From: Fimbriiglobus sp.
Lineage (GTDB): Bacteria; Planctomycetota; Planctomycetia; Gemmatales; Gemmataceae
Length of the DNA stretch: 5,693 nucleotides
Direction of reading: 5' to 3'
NCBI GenBank assembly: GCA_025352585.1
Contig: JANXTD010000718.1
Span: 1 to 5,693 of the forward strand
The notes under the pieces are model-generated. The model had not been told where the DNA came from and ran no database searches. It saw only the letters and a list, made by a program, of their open reading frames with translations. A program made the translations under genes and the position numbers. Below are positions 1 through 5,693 of this stretch, piece after piece. How positions within the stretch are numbered: position 1 is the stretch's first letter; each line of letters begins with the position of its first letter.

Positions 1-62
1 CCGGTGCATAGCGCCAGTGGGTGGAGACAACGACGTCACAACCCACGACCGATGCCCACCGG
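1..62. repeat. Imperfect palindrome at the window edge
   Basis: The two ends are complementary: CCGGTG at 1-6 pairs with CACCGG at 57-62, GCAT at 6-9 can pair with ATGC at 52-55, and GTGGGT at 17-22 pairs perfectly with ACCCAC at 41-46. Together they allow a long, bulged stem-loop with an 18-base apical region that includes a self-complementary GACGTC. It lies about 75 bases beyond the kinase stop codon. It could be part of a dispersed intergenic repeat, a structured RNA 3' end, or chance in GC-rich DNA. The window edge may cut it. Confidence 0.4.
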
Positions 63-137
63 GATTTGCTCCCGTCGCTCGCGCGTCCGGCTAACAAGAG
101 GTCGCCTCGACAGACTACCACCCCCGCCCCGCCCGCG
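1..137. other. Non-coding region downstream of the kinase gene
   Basis: No convincing gene is seen between the window edge and the kinase stop codon. The stretch holds an imperfect palindrome at 1-62 (listed separately) and two tiny stem-loops. One has CGGGA at 60-64 pairing with TCCCG at 70-74 around a 5-base loop. The other has GAGG at 98-101 pairing with CCTC at 105-108. Neither is followed by a T-tract in the direction of kinase transcription, so a classical intrinsic terminator is not supported. No tRNA fold could be made on either strand. Confidence 0.6.
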
Positions 138-1406
138 TCAGCCCCAACTCGCCACGGCGTAGCCTAGGGCGAACGCCAGCGCCATGACGCCGGCCAGGAC
201 GCACGCCACCACCCGCCGGGACGCCGGCAGGCGGGCCAGCGCCGTGACGGTCGCGGCCGAGTCGTCGGCCGGGGCGGCGGGGTCGTCGGCGCGGCGCGAC
301 AGCCGGGCCGTCTCGGCGGCGCGGACCACGCCGTTGCGGTTCAGCGGCCGCGGCTTCGGGGGTGGGGGGTCGGCCCACTTGCGCAGGTGCCCGGCGAACT
401 CCGCCGCACTCTTGGGCCGCCGCTCCGGCCGCTTGGCCATCAGCCAGGCGACGAGTTGCGCGAACTCCGACGGCACCGTCGGGTTCTCGAAGTGGATGTC
501 CGGGATCGCGTCGGTGCGGTGCTTGCGAATCTTCTCCAAGGCCGTGCCGCCGGGGTACGGCACCTGCCCGGTGAACGCGAAGTAGAGGCTGCAACCGAGC
601 GTGTACAGGTCGGCGGCGGGGCCGACGGTCGCGGCGTCGGCCGACTGCTCCGGCGGCAGGTAGTCCATCGTGCCGAGTGTGTAGCCGGGGCCGCCGAGGA
701 TCGCCGGGTCGGCCGGGCGCTCCTCGCCGCGGATCAGGGCGAAGCCGTAGTCGAGCAGCTTGGCGTCGCCGTCGGGCGTCAGCATCACGTTGCCCGGCTT
801 CAAGTCGCGGTGGACGACGCCGGCCTCGTGCAGCGCGTGTAGCCCGTCGGCCAGCCCCGCGAACAGCCTCGCCGCCTCGCCGACACTCAGGGTTCCGTGA
901 AGCTGGACGTGCTGCCGCAGGGTCAGGCCGCGGACGTACTCGAGTGCGAGGTAATGCACGCCGTGGGACTCGCCGGCGTCGAGGGTCTGCGTCAAGTTCG
1001 GGTGGGCCGGGGCGCGTTTGCCGATGGCGTACTCGCGGTGGAAACGCTCCAGCGACCGGGCTTCGGCCCGCACCCGCGCCGGCGGCAAAATCTTCAACGC
1101 CACGAGTTTGCCGTCGGCCGCCGACGCCAGGTAGACGACGCCGACGCCGCCGCGGCCGACGGGCGTGAGCAGCGTGTACGGGCCGACGACCAGCCCCGAC
1201 GTTTGCCGCCGCGCCAGCCGCTCCGCCTGGAAGTGCGTCAGCGTGCCCTCGGCGACGAGGTGGTTCAGGAAGCCTTCGCTGTCGCCACGCAGGTCGGCCG
1301 GGGCGTCGGCCAGCGCGCACGCCGCGGCGTCGGCGGTCAGCACGCCGCTGGCGGCGAGGTAACGCAGGAAGTCGGCCATCGGCGGCGCGGCGGCGTCCGG
1401 CGTCAT
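138..1406 (-). CDS. Membrane-anchored Hanks-type serine/threonine protein kinase
   Basis: Predicted to phosphorylate Ser/Thr on cytoplasmic proteins; substrate unknown. The 422-residue product has three parts. Residues 10-75 are a small helical module ending in GTLTHFQAERL, typical of planctomycete kinases. Residues 76-345 are the kinase domain: glycine loop GRGGVGVVY (84-92), ATP lysine K105 in ALKIL, likely helix-C E125, catalytic loop HRDLKPGN (199-206, D201 and N206), metal-binding D219 in DYG (219-221), PPE (251-253) for APE, D266 in DLYTLG, and R330 near the end. All key catalytic residues are present. A Pro/Ala/Arg-rich linker (346-398) leads to one transmembrane helix at about 399-420, and the protein stops there, so it has no periplasmic sensor. 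HRD makes it an RD kinase, probably regulated by activation-loop phosphorylation. The ATG at 1404-1406 has no clear Shine-Dalgarno; an ATG at 1377-1379 (residue 10) is an alternative start. The gene lies 75 bases after cutC on the same strand. Confidence 0.93.
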   Translation of the reverse strand: MTPDAAAPPMADFLRYLAASGVLTADAAACALADAPADLRGDSEGFLNHLVAEGTLTHFQAERLARRQTSGLVVGPYTLLTPVGRGGVGVVYLASAADGKLVALKILPPARVRAEARSLERFHREYAIGKRAPAHPNLTQTLDAGESHGVHYLALEYVRGLTLRQHVQLHGTLSVGEAARLFAGLADGLHALHEAGVVHRDLKPGNVMLTPDGDAKLLDYGFALIRGEERPADPAILGGPGYTLGTMDYLPPEQSADAATVGPAADLYTLGCSLYFAFTGQVPYPGGTALEKIRKHRTDAIPDIHFENPTVPSEFAQLVAWLMAKRPERRPKSAAEFAGHLRKWADPPPPKPRPLNRNGVVRAAETARLSRRADDPAAPADDSAATVTALARLPASRRVVACVLAGVMALAFALGYAVASWG

Positions 1407-1481
1407 GGGGGAGGGGTTCCGGGTCGCGGGGGTCCGTGCCCCGTCATCGTCGGACTTCGGGCACCGTTCGGCGAGACGAGC

Positions 1482-2216
1482 TTACGCCGGACGCGGCAAC
1501 GCCGCATCGACGGCCGCCCGCACGGCGGCGACCTCGGCCGCACTGGTGCGGCAGCGCTGGGCGTAGCCGCGGTGGCCGCGCTCCGTCGCCGCCGGCACCG
1601 GCTCGGCGAACGCCCCGTGCAGTTGCGTGCAGTACGTGAGCCACAGGATCTCGACGGCGTTCGTGGCGGTGACCTTGCCGCACGGCAGGATTTCGATGCG
1701 CCCGGCCGCGGCGGCTTCGAGGTTGCGGATCTCCGTCGCGCCGGCCAGCCCCGTCGCCTCGCGGCCACTCGTCAGGATGCGGGCGAACCCCAATTCGACG
1801 CACGTTTCCAGCGCCTTCATCGGGCTGGGCGTGCGGTCGAACGCCCGGTGGAAGACGACCGGCACCCCGCCGGCCAGCTTCAACAGCACCTTGCACGCTT
1901 CTTCGTGGACGCGGCCCGACTTGTCGAGCACGCCCAGGACGAACCCCGCCGGCTTGTGCGGCAAGAAGCCTTCGAGGTCGTGGGCCATCACCCGCACCTC
2001 ACGCTCGTCGTAAACGAAGTCGCCGCCGCGTGGCCGGATCATCACGACGACCGGCAGCCCGCTGACGGCGCGCAACTCGTGCAACGCCCCCAGGGTCGGC
2101 GTCAGCCCGCCCAAATCAAGCGCGGCGCAGAGTTCGAGCCGGTCGGCCCCGCCCTTGGTCGCGGCCTCGGCGTCCTCGACTGTCTCGACGGCGGCTTCGA
2201 TCACGACGCGCGTCAC
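1482..2216 (-). CDS. cutC: CutC family protein (copper homeostasis / PF03932 TIM barrel)
   Basis: The 244-residue product is close in length to E. coli CutC (about 248) and aligns along its whole length. Recognisable segments are the N-terminal IEAAVET strand, GADRLELCAAL (24-34) followed by GGLTPTLG (36-43), MIRPRGGDFVY (59-69), GVLD (95-98), FHRAFD (122-127), and ARILTSG (145-151). The fold is a TIM barrel. CutC has been linked to copper tolerance in E. coli and in animals, but its enzymatic activity is unproven, so the copper role is tentative. The usual glycine-rich loop after the ILP strand (commonly ILPGGG) reads ILPCGK here (176-181). The start is the GTG at 2214-2216: it restores the normal N-terminus and overlaps the dipeptidase stop as GTGA. 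The same frame stays open further upstream to 2507, but that part is an Arg-rich shadow of the dipeptidase gene. A second GTG at 2202-2204 is possible. Expression is probably coupled to the dipeptidase. Confidence 0.92.
   Translation of the reverse strand: MTRVVIEAAVETVEDAEAATKGGADRLELCAALDLGGLTPTLGALHELRAVSGLPVVVMIRPRGGDFVYDEREVRVMAHDLEGFLPHKPAGFVLGVLDKSGRVHEEACKVLLKLAGGVPVVFHRAFDRTPSPMKALETCVELGFARILTSGREATGLAGATEIRNLEAAAAGRIEILPCGKVTATNAVEILWLTYCTQLHGAFAEPVPAATERGHRGYAQRCRTSAAEVAAVRAAVDAALPRPA
2213..2216 (-). promoter_or_regulatory. GTGA stop-start overlap (translational coupling)
   Basis: On the minus strand the four bases read GTGA: GTG starts cutC and TGA ends the dipeptidase gene. Such overlaps usually mean that ribosomes finishing the first gene restart on the second. 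A clear Shine-Dalgarno is lacking (only GGGG and AAGAA just upstream), which fits reliance on coupling. This junction decides the cutC start and indicates a shared transcript. Confidence 0.8.
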
Positions 2217-3451
2217 TTCTTGGCCCCGGCCAATTCCTTCGAGACGCGCTCGCAGTCGCGCATCACGCGCATCAAATTCCCGCCGAGCACCTTGTGGATG
2301 TCGGCCTTCGAGCATCCGCGGTTCATCAACTCCTGCGTCAAGATCGGGTACGTTGACACGTCTTCGAGTTGCTTGGGCAGCTTCGAGATGCCGTCGTAGT
2401 CCGACCCCAGCCCGACGTGATCGATTCCGGCCACCTTGATGACGTGCTCGATGTGATCGACGACGATGTGCGCGGTGCCGGCCGGGTAGTCGTTGCCGCG
2501 GTTCCACTCGCGCATCGCCTCCTTGTACTTGTCCTCGTCGTCGGGGTATTTCTTGCGCAACTCGCGGCCGACCTCGAACATTTTCTGCAAGGCCCGCGCC
2601 CCCTCCGGCATGACGAAGCCCGAGAAGAAGTTGACCATGACGACGCCGTTGTTGGCCTTCACGAGTTTCAACACGTCGTCCGGCACGTTGCGCGGGTGGT
2701 CGGCGACGGCGCGGGCCGAGGAGTGCGAGAAGATCACCGGGGCCTTCGACGCCTTGATCGCGGCCTTCATGGTGTCCGGCGAGACGTGCGACAGGTCAAC
2801 CATCATGCCCAGCGCGTTCATCTCGGCGACGACCTCTCCGCCGAACGGCGTCAGCCCCTTGGCCTTCGGCGTGTCGGTGGCGCTGTCGGCCCACTCGACG
2901 TTCTCGGAGTGCGTCAACGTCATGTAGCGGACGCCGAGGCGGTGGTAGTCGCGCAAGACGCCGAGCGAGTTGTCGATGGAGTGGCCGCCCTCGACGCCGA
3001 TCAGGCAGGCGATCTTGCCGGCCTTCCGCACCCGTAAAATCTCCTCGACGGTCCCGGCCATCGCGAAGTCGTCGGGGTACTGCGCCACCATGCGGTGGAT
3101 CACGTCGATCTGCTCCATCGTCGTGCGGACGGCCGTGTTCTTCTTGGTGGTGTCCACCGGCACCCACGCCGACCAGAACTGCACCCCGACGCCGCCTTTT
3201 TTGAGCCGCGGGATGTCGGTGTGCAGCTTGCCGGTGTCGCGCGACAGGTCAATGGTGCGGAACGACGAGCCGCCCTTCTGCCGCAGTTCCCACGGCAAGT
3301 CGTTGTGCCCATCGACGACGAGCGCGGAGCCGTGGACCGCGAGCGCCTCGGCCGTGACGACGATCTCGCCGCGCTTCGCCGGCGCTTGCGCGAGCAGGAC
3401 CGGCAGCGCCCCGAATACCGCCGCGAAGACCCCGACCTTGAACAGCCTCAT
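2213..3451 (-). CDS. Exported membrane dipeptidase family protein (peptidase M19, renal dipeptidase-like)
   Basis: A binuclear zinc peptidase expected to hydrolyse dipeptides, possibly including D-amino-acid-containing ones. The 412-residue product starts with a signal peptide: K5, a hydrophobic core at 6-21, and cleavage likely near 21-23 (LLAQA). No lipobox cysteine is present, so it is probably periplasmic and soluble. The zinc ligands match renal dipeptidase: H49 and D51 in DGHNDLPW, bridging E154 in GVEGG, H222 in VDLSHVS, H243 in FSHSSARAV. The conserved LTH histidine (H181), R254 in HPRN and the catalytic-region D351 in GLGSDYDG are also there, so the enzyme should be active. Length fits the family plus a leader. 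The ATG at 3449-3451 is preceded by AGGGG with a 7-base gap and begins the leader directly, which supports this start. It overlaps cutC by four bases downstream and lies 160 bases after the S9 peptidase gene. Substrate preference cannot be read from sequence. Confidence 0.95.
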   Translation of the reverse strand: MRLFKVGVFAAVFGALPVLLAQAPAKRGEIVVTAEALAVHGSALVVDGHNDLPWELRQKGGSSFRTIDLSRDTGKLHTDIPRLKKGGVGVQFWSAWVPVDTTKKNTAVRTTMEQIDVIHRMVAQYPDDFAMAGTVEEILRVRKAGKIACLIGVEGGHSIDNSLGVLRDYHRLGVRYMTLTHSENVEWADSATDTPKAKGLTPFGGEVVAEMNALGMMVDLSHVSPDTMKAAIKASKAPVIFSHSSARAVADHPRNVPDDVLKLVKANNGVVMVNFFSGFVMPEGARALQKMFEVGRELRKKYPDDEDKYKEAMREWNRGNDYPAGTAHIVVDHIEHVIKVAGIDHVGLGSDYDGISKLPKQLEDVSTYPILTQELMNRGCSKADIHKVLGGNLMRVMRDCERVSKELAGAKK

Positions 3452-3458
3452 CGTGCGA

Positions 3459-3463
3459 CCCCT
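3459..3463 (-). promoter_or_regulatory. Ribosome binding site of the dipeptidase gene
   Basis: The minus strand reads AGGGG seven bases before the ATG at 3449-3451. It is the only good Shine-Dalgarno match seen among the three visible starts, and it supports the chosen start. I found no convincing -35/-10 pair in the upstream 150 bases: TTGACT (3549-3544) and TAGACT (3495-3490) are about 48 bases apart, too far to form one promoter. Confidence 0.6.
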
Positions 3464-3517
3464 GGCGTGGACGTGTTGAGAGGGCGGCTAGTCTACGAGA
3501 TCGGCGGCGGCCCGCGG

Positions 3518-3630
3518 GGCGAGCGGGGGACGAAAATCCCCCGAGTCAACCACCCCCAGCGAATCCGCCCATCGTGGCATGTGGCGAACTCGCCGGGGAA
3601 GTCTCGGGGGACTATCGTCCCCCGCTCGCC
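3518..3630. repeat. Compound inverted repeat (28-base arms, two related hairpins)
   Basis: The arm at 3518-3545 and the reverse complement of 3603-3630 agree at 26 of 28 bases: 16 outer bases identical, three bases with two mismatches, then 9 identical. The arms are 57 bases apart. Each arm is also a hairpin on its own: CGGGGGA (3524-3530) with TCCCCCG (3537-3543) around CGAAAA, and CGGGGGA (3605-3611) with TCCCCCG (3618-3624) around CTATCG. The layout resembles a paired REP-type or miniature transposable-like element lying between the S9 peptidase and dipeptidase genes. It could also act in mRNA stability or partial termination. No transposase is present. Whether other copies exist cannot be judged from this window. 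Confidence 0.8.
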
Positions 3631-3635
3631 GGGGA
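3589..3635. repeat. 11-base direct repeat flanking the second hairpin
   Basis: CTCGCCGGGGA occurs at 3589-3599 and again at 3625-3635, on either side of the hairpin at 3605-3624. The second copy lies inside the end of the S9 peptidase reading frame. GAAGTC (3598-3603) and GACTTC (3634-3639) around the same hairpin are complementary and could extend the stem. The direct repeat might be a trace of duplication or slippage, or part of the repeat unit itself. Confidence 0.6.
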
Positions 3636-3639
3636 CTTC
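3598..3639 (-). terminator. Possible 3'-end stem-loop of the S9 peptidase mRNA
   Basis: The 7-bp stem at 3605-3611 / 3618-3624, all but one of its pairs G:C and extendable by GAAGTC/GACTTC at 3598-3603 and 3634-3639, spans the stop codon of the S9 peptidase gene (3612-3614). It would form in the transcript at the end of that gene. No U-tract follows, so it is not a standard intrinsic terminator. A role as an RNA-stabilising 3' end or an attenuator ahead of the dipeptidase gene is equally possible. Confidence 0.3.
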
Positions 3640-5693
3640 GCGCCCATCGTCTTGACGATGAAGTCGAACATCAGCCGCTGGTAGTGCTTGCCGCCGGCGA
3701 TGCCGTGGCGCGAGCCGGGGTAAAACATCACCTCGAAGTCCTTGTCGGCCCGCTGCAACGCCGCCATGAGTTGCGCGCTATTCTGCATGTGGACGTTGTC
3801 ATCGACCATGCCGTGGATCAGTAACAGGCGGCCGTGCAGGTCGGCGGCGGCATTAACGACCGACGACGCCGCGTAGCCATCCTTGTTGTCCTTCGGCAAG
3901 CCCATGTAGCGCTCGGTGTAGATGGTGTCGTACAAGGCCCAGTCGGTGACCGGTGCCCCGGAGATGCCGGCGCTGAAGACCTTCGAGTGCGTCAGGGCGT
4001 ACGCGGTGATGGTGCCGCCGTAACTGTGGCCCTGCAAGCCGACGCGCGTCGGGTCGAGCCAGCCCTTCGCCCCGACCCAGGCGACGGCCTCCTCGAGGTC
4101 GCGCAACTCCTGCACGCCGAGGCGCTTGTACGCCGTCCAGGCACTCACGGCCCCCTTGCCGGAGGCGGGGCGCGGATCGACGTTGAAGGCGACGACGCCG
4201 GCGTTGGCGATCACCTGCTCCGTCAGGCGTCCGGCCCAGGCGTCCTTGACCGTCGGCGTGTGCGGCCCGGCGTACGTCAACACCCACAGGGGGTATTTCT
4301 TCGACGGGTCGAAGTCCGGCGGGTACGTCAAGATGCCCTCCAGGACGAAGCCATCTTTCATCGGAACCTGCACCCGCTCGACCTTGCCGAAACTGTAACC
4401 GTCGCGCTCCTTCGACAACTTCGACTCGCTCAAGACGCGCAACGGCTTCGGGTCACCGATCTTGAAGATCGCGGTGGCCGGCGGCGTCTCGATGTTGGAG
4501 TAGGTGCTCACAAAGTACGGCCCGGCCGGGGCGACCTTGACTGAGTGGCTGAACCCCGCGGGCGTCAGGCGCTCGACGGCGCTGCCGTCGAGTCTCGCGC
4601 GGTACAGGTGCGTGCGGTTGTGGCCGTCCTTGGTGCCGGTGACGTAGACGAACCCCGCCTCCTCATCGACGCGCTCGACGGTCCGCGCCTCCCACTCGCC
4701 GGCGGTCACGGCGTTGACGAGCGTCCCGTCGGCCTCGTAGCGGTAGACGTGCTTCCAGCCGCTGCGCTCGCTCTGCACCAGGAAGCCGCCACCTTTCAAC
4801 ACGCGCGGCGCGCCGAGGTCTTCGACCCACGCCTTGGTCGTGTCGCGGAACAGCCGCACCGGCGGGCCGTCGAGTTTCGGCCAGGTCAGGAAGTCGAGGT
4901 ACGTCTGCTCGCGGTTCTGCACGTAGGCGAACGGCACGCCGCCGAGCCAGCCGACGCGGGCGATCACCGTGGTCTCGGGCTTGGCGTCGCCGAGGTCGAG
5001 GAAGACGGTGCGGTTCGTGGCCACGTCCGTGACGCCGACCTTGACCAGCGGGTTGGGGTCGCCGGCCTTGGGGTAGTTCAGGCTCTCGACGTCGGCCCCG
5101 GTCTTGAGCAGCCCGGTGACGGGGAACTTCGGCACCCGCGCGTCGTCGAAGCGCAGCCAGGCGATTCTCTCCCCGTCCTCGCTCCACCAGTACGCCTGGC
5201 CGTTGCGGTCGAAAATCTCCTCCTCGTAGACCCAGTCGGCCCGGCCGTTGAGCACGTCCTTCGCCCCGCCGTCGGCGGTGACCGCCACCGCCTCCTTCGC
5301 CCCCGCCGCGGCGACGACGAGGTTGCCGCCCTGGACGTAGGCGACGGACTTCCCCGTCGGACTCAGTGTGAGAAACTCCCGCGACGGACCTGGACGGGTC
5401 GCGAACGGTTTCGCCGGAGAGCCGTCGGCGTAGGCGGCGTAGCGCGTCGCCCCCTCGGCGACGAGCGCGGCCTTGCCGTCGGGCGTCACGGTGCGCGGGG
5501 GCGGGGTCGTCAATCGCTTGACCGCGTCCTCGGTTAGCCCGGCCTGGGTCAGCGACTTGGCGAAGCCGTCGGCCCCTTCGAGCGGCTTCGCGGTGCCGTC
5601 GGCGACGGTGACCAGCACCGGCTTGCCGTCCCGGACGCTGCGGTACGTGAGGCCGTCGGGCGACCAGTCGAGGACCGGGCCGGCGTCGCCCCG
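3612..5693 (-). CDS. Dipeptidyl-peptidase IV-like serine peptidase (family S9B), 5'-truncated by the window
   Basis: Predicted to release N-terminal dipeptides, classically X-Pro or X-Ala, from peptides. 693 residues are visible, numbered here from the window edge. Residues 1 to about 430 are the beta-propeller, with blades such as WSPDGLTYRS near the edge and WSEDGERIAWLRF. They carry the DPP IV glutamate motif DWVYEEEIF, whose E158-E159 correspond to human E205-E206, which bind the substrate N-terminus. The alpha/beta-hydrolase domain (about 460-680) has oxyanion Y474 in TYAGP, nucleophile S557 in GHSYGG, YTERYMG (592-598), D631 and N633 in HGMVDDNVH, and H663 in SRHG. The triad is complete. 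The usual DGRGSG segment reads DPRPASGKG (506-514). A GTG at 5616-5618 is the first internal start candidate, but the frame is open through base 5693 and the extra 25 residues read as propeller sequence, so the true start and any signal peptide lie outside. The stop TAG is inside a hairpin loop. Probably exported and acting with the downstream dipeptidase. Confidence 0.95.
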   Translation of the reverse strand, partial: RGDAGPVLDWSPDGLTYRSVRDGKPVLVTVADGTAKPLEGADGFAKSLTQAGLTEDAVKRLTTPPPRTVTPDGKAALVAEGATRYAAYADGSPAKPFATRPGPSREFLTLSPTGKSVAYVQGGNLVVAAAGAKEAVAVTADGGAKDVLNGRADWVYEEEIFDRNGQAYWWSEDGERIAWLRFDDARVPKFPVTGLLKTGADVESLNYPKAGDPNPLVKVGVTDVATNRTVFLDLGDAKPETTVIARVGWLGGVPFAYVQNREQTYLDFLTWPKLDGPPVRLFRDTTKAWVEDLGAPRVLKGGGFLVQSERSGWKHVYRYEADGTLVNAVTAGEWEARTVERVDEEAGFVYVTGTKDGHNRTHLYRARLDGSAVERLTPAGFSHSVKVAPAGPYFVSTYSNIETPPATAIFKIGDPKPLRVLSESKLSKERDGYSFGKVERVQVPMKDGFVLEGILTYPPDFDPSKKYPLWVLTYAGPHTPTVKDAWAGRLTEQVIANAGVVAFNVDPRPASGKGAVSAWTAYKRLGVQELRDLEEAVAWVGAKGWLDPTRVGLQGHSYGGTITAYALTHSKVFSAGISGAPVTDWALYDTIYTERYMGLPKDNKDGYAASSVVNAAADLHGRLLLIHGMVDDNVHMQNSAQLMAALQRADKDFEVMFYPGSRHGIAGGKHYQRLMFDFIVKTMGAKSPASGGR

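Noticed and set aside
1..137. tRNA or small RNA gene at the left edge
   Set aside because: The stem-loop pairings do not make a cloverleaf, and no T-loop or CCA-type end is visible on either strand.
1407..1481. Possible promoter or terminator between cutC and the kinase
   Set aside because: No clear -35/-10 pair, hairpin with T-tract or Shine-Dalgarno could be found in these 75 bases; co-transcription is as likely as an unrecognised promoter.
897..2399. 500-codon open frame on the plus strand
   Set aside because: It runs antisense through the kinase, cutC and dipeptidase genes, has the Arg/Gly/Ala-rich, low-complexity composition of a GC-rich shadow frame, and shows no family motif, whereas the opposite strand encodes clear conserved proteins.
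2217..2507. Upstream 97-residue extension of the CutC frame
   Set aside because: The extension is Arg-rich, lies wholly inside the dipeptidase gene in another frame, and does not resemble any CutC N-terminus. The GTG at 2214-2216 gives the normal family length.
4545..5537. 330-codon plus-strand open frame opposite the S9 peptidase
   Set aside because: It is antisense to conserved beta-propeller sequence with the full DPP IV glutamate motif; its own translation has no recognisable domain.
1..5693. Defence system, CRISPR array, prophage or insertion sequence
   Set aside because: All four genes are recognisable metabolic or signalling families; no regularly spaced repeats, transposase, integrase or nuclease gene is seen.

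Overview
The window is a GC-rich bacterial chromosomal segment carrying four protein-coding genes, all on the minus strand. It looks like a planctomycete of the Gemmata group (Gemmataceae). The clues are the high GC content, a Hanks-type kinase whose N-terminal module has the FLxxLVxxGxLTxFQ pattern I associate with that group, a DPP IV-like peptidase, and poor Shine-Dalgarno sequences. The assignment comes from protein style, not from a database search.

In order of transcription (right to left): (1) 5693-3612, a secreted-type dipeptidyl-peptidase IV-like serine peptidase (family S9B). Its 5' end is cut off by the window edge, because the frame stays open through base 5693. (2) 3611-3452, a short intergenic stretch holding a strong compound inverted repeat (3518-3630) made of two related hairpins; the peptidase stop codon lies in the loop of one of them. 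(3) 3451-2213, an exported membrane-dipeptidase-family (M19) zinc peptidase with a signal peptide and all metal ligands. (4) 2216-1482, a CutC-family protein whose GTG start overlaps the dipeptidase stop in a GTGA junction. (5) 1406-138, a Ser/Thr protein kinase with a DYG in place of DFG and a single C-terminal transmembrane helix that ends the protein. (6) 137-1, non-coding, with an imperfect palindrome at 1-62.

Functionally, the two peptidases form a plausible peptide-utilisation pair: the S9B enzyme releases N-terminal dipeptides and the M19 enzyme cleaves dipeptides, probably both outside the cytoplasm. The dipeptidase and CutC are translationally coupled. The kinase follows CutC after 75 bases and may be co-transcribed, but nothing in the sequence ties it to the peptidases. 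I see no CRISPR array, tRNA, rRNA, insertion sequence, phage gene or defence system. The most noteworthy non-gene structure is the inverted repeat at 3518-3630, which also supplies the last codons of the S9 peptidase.
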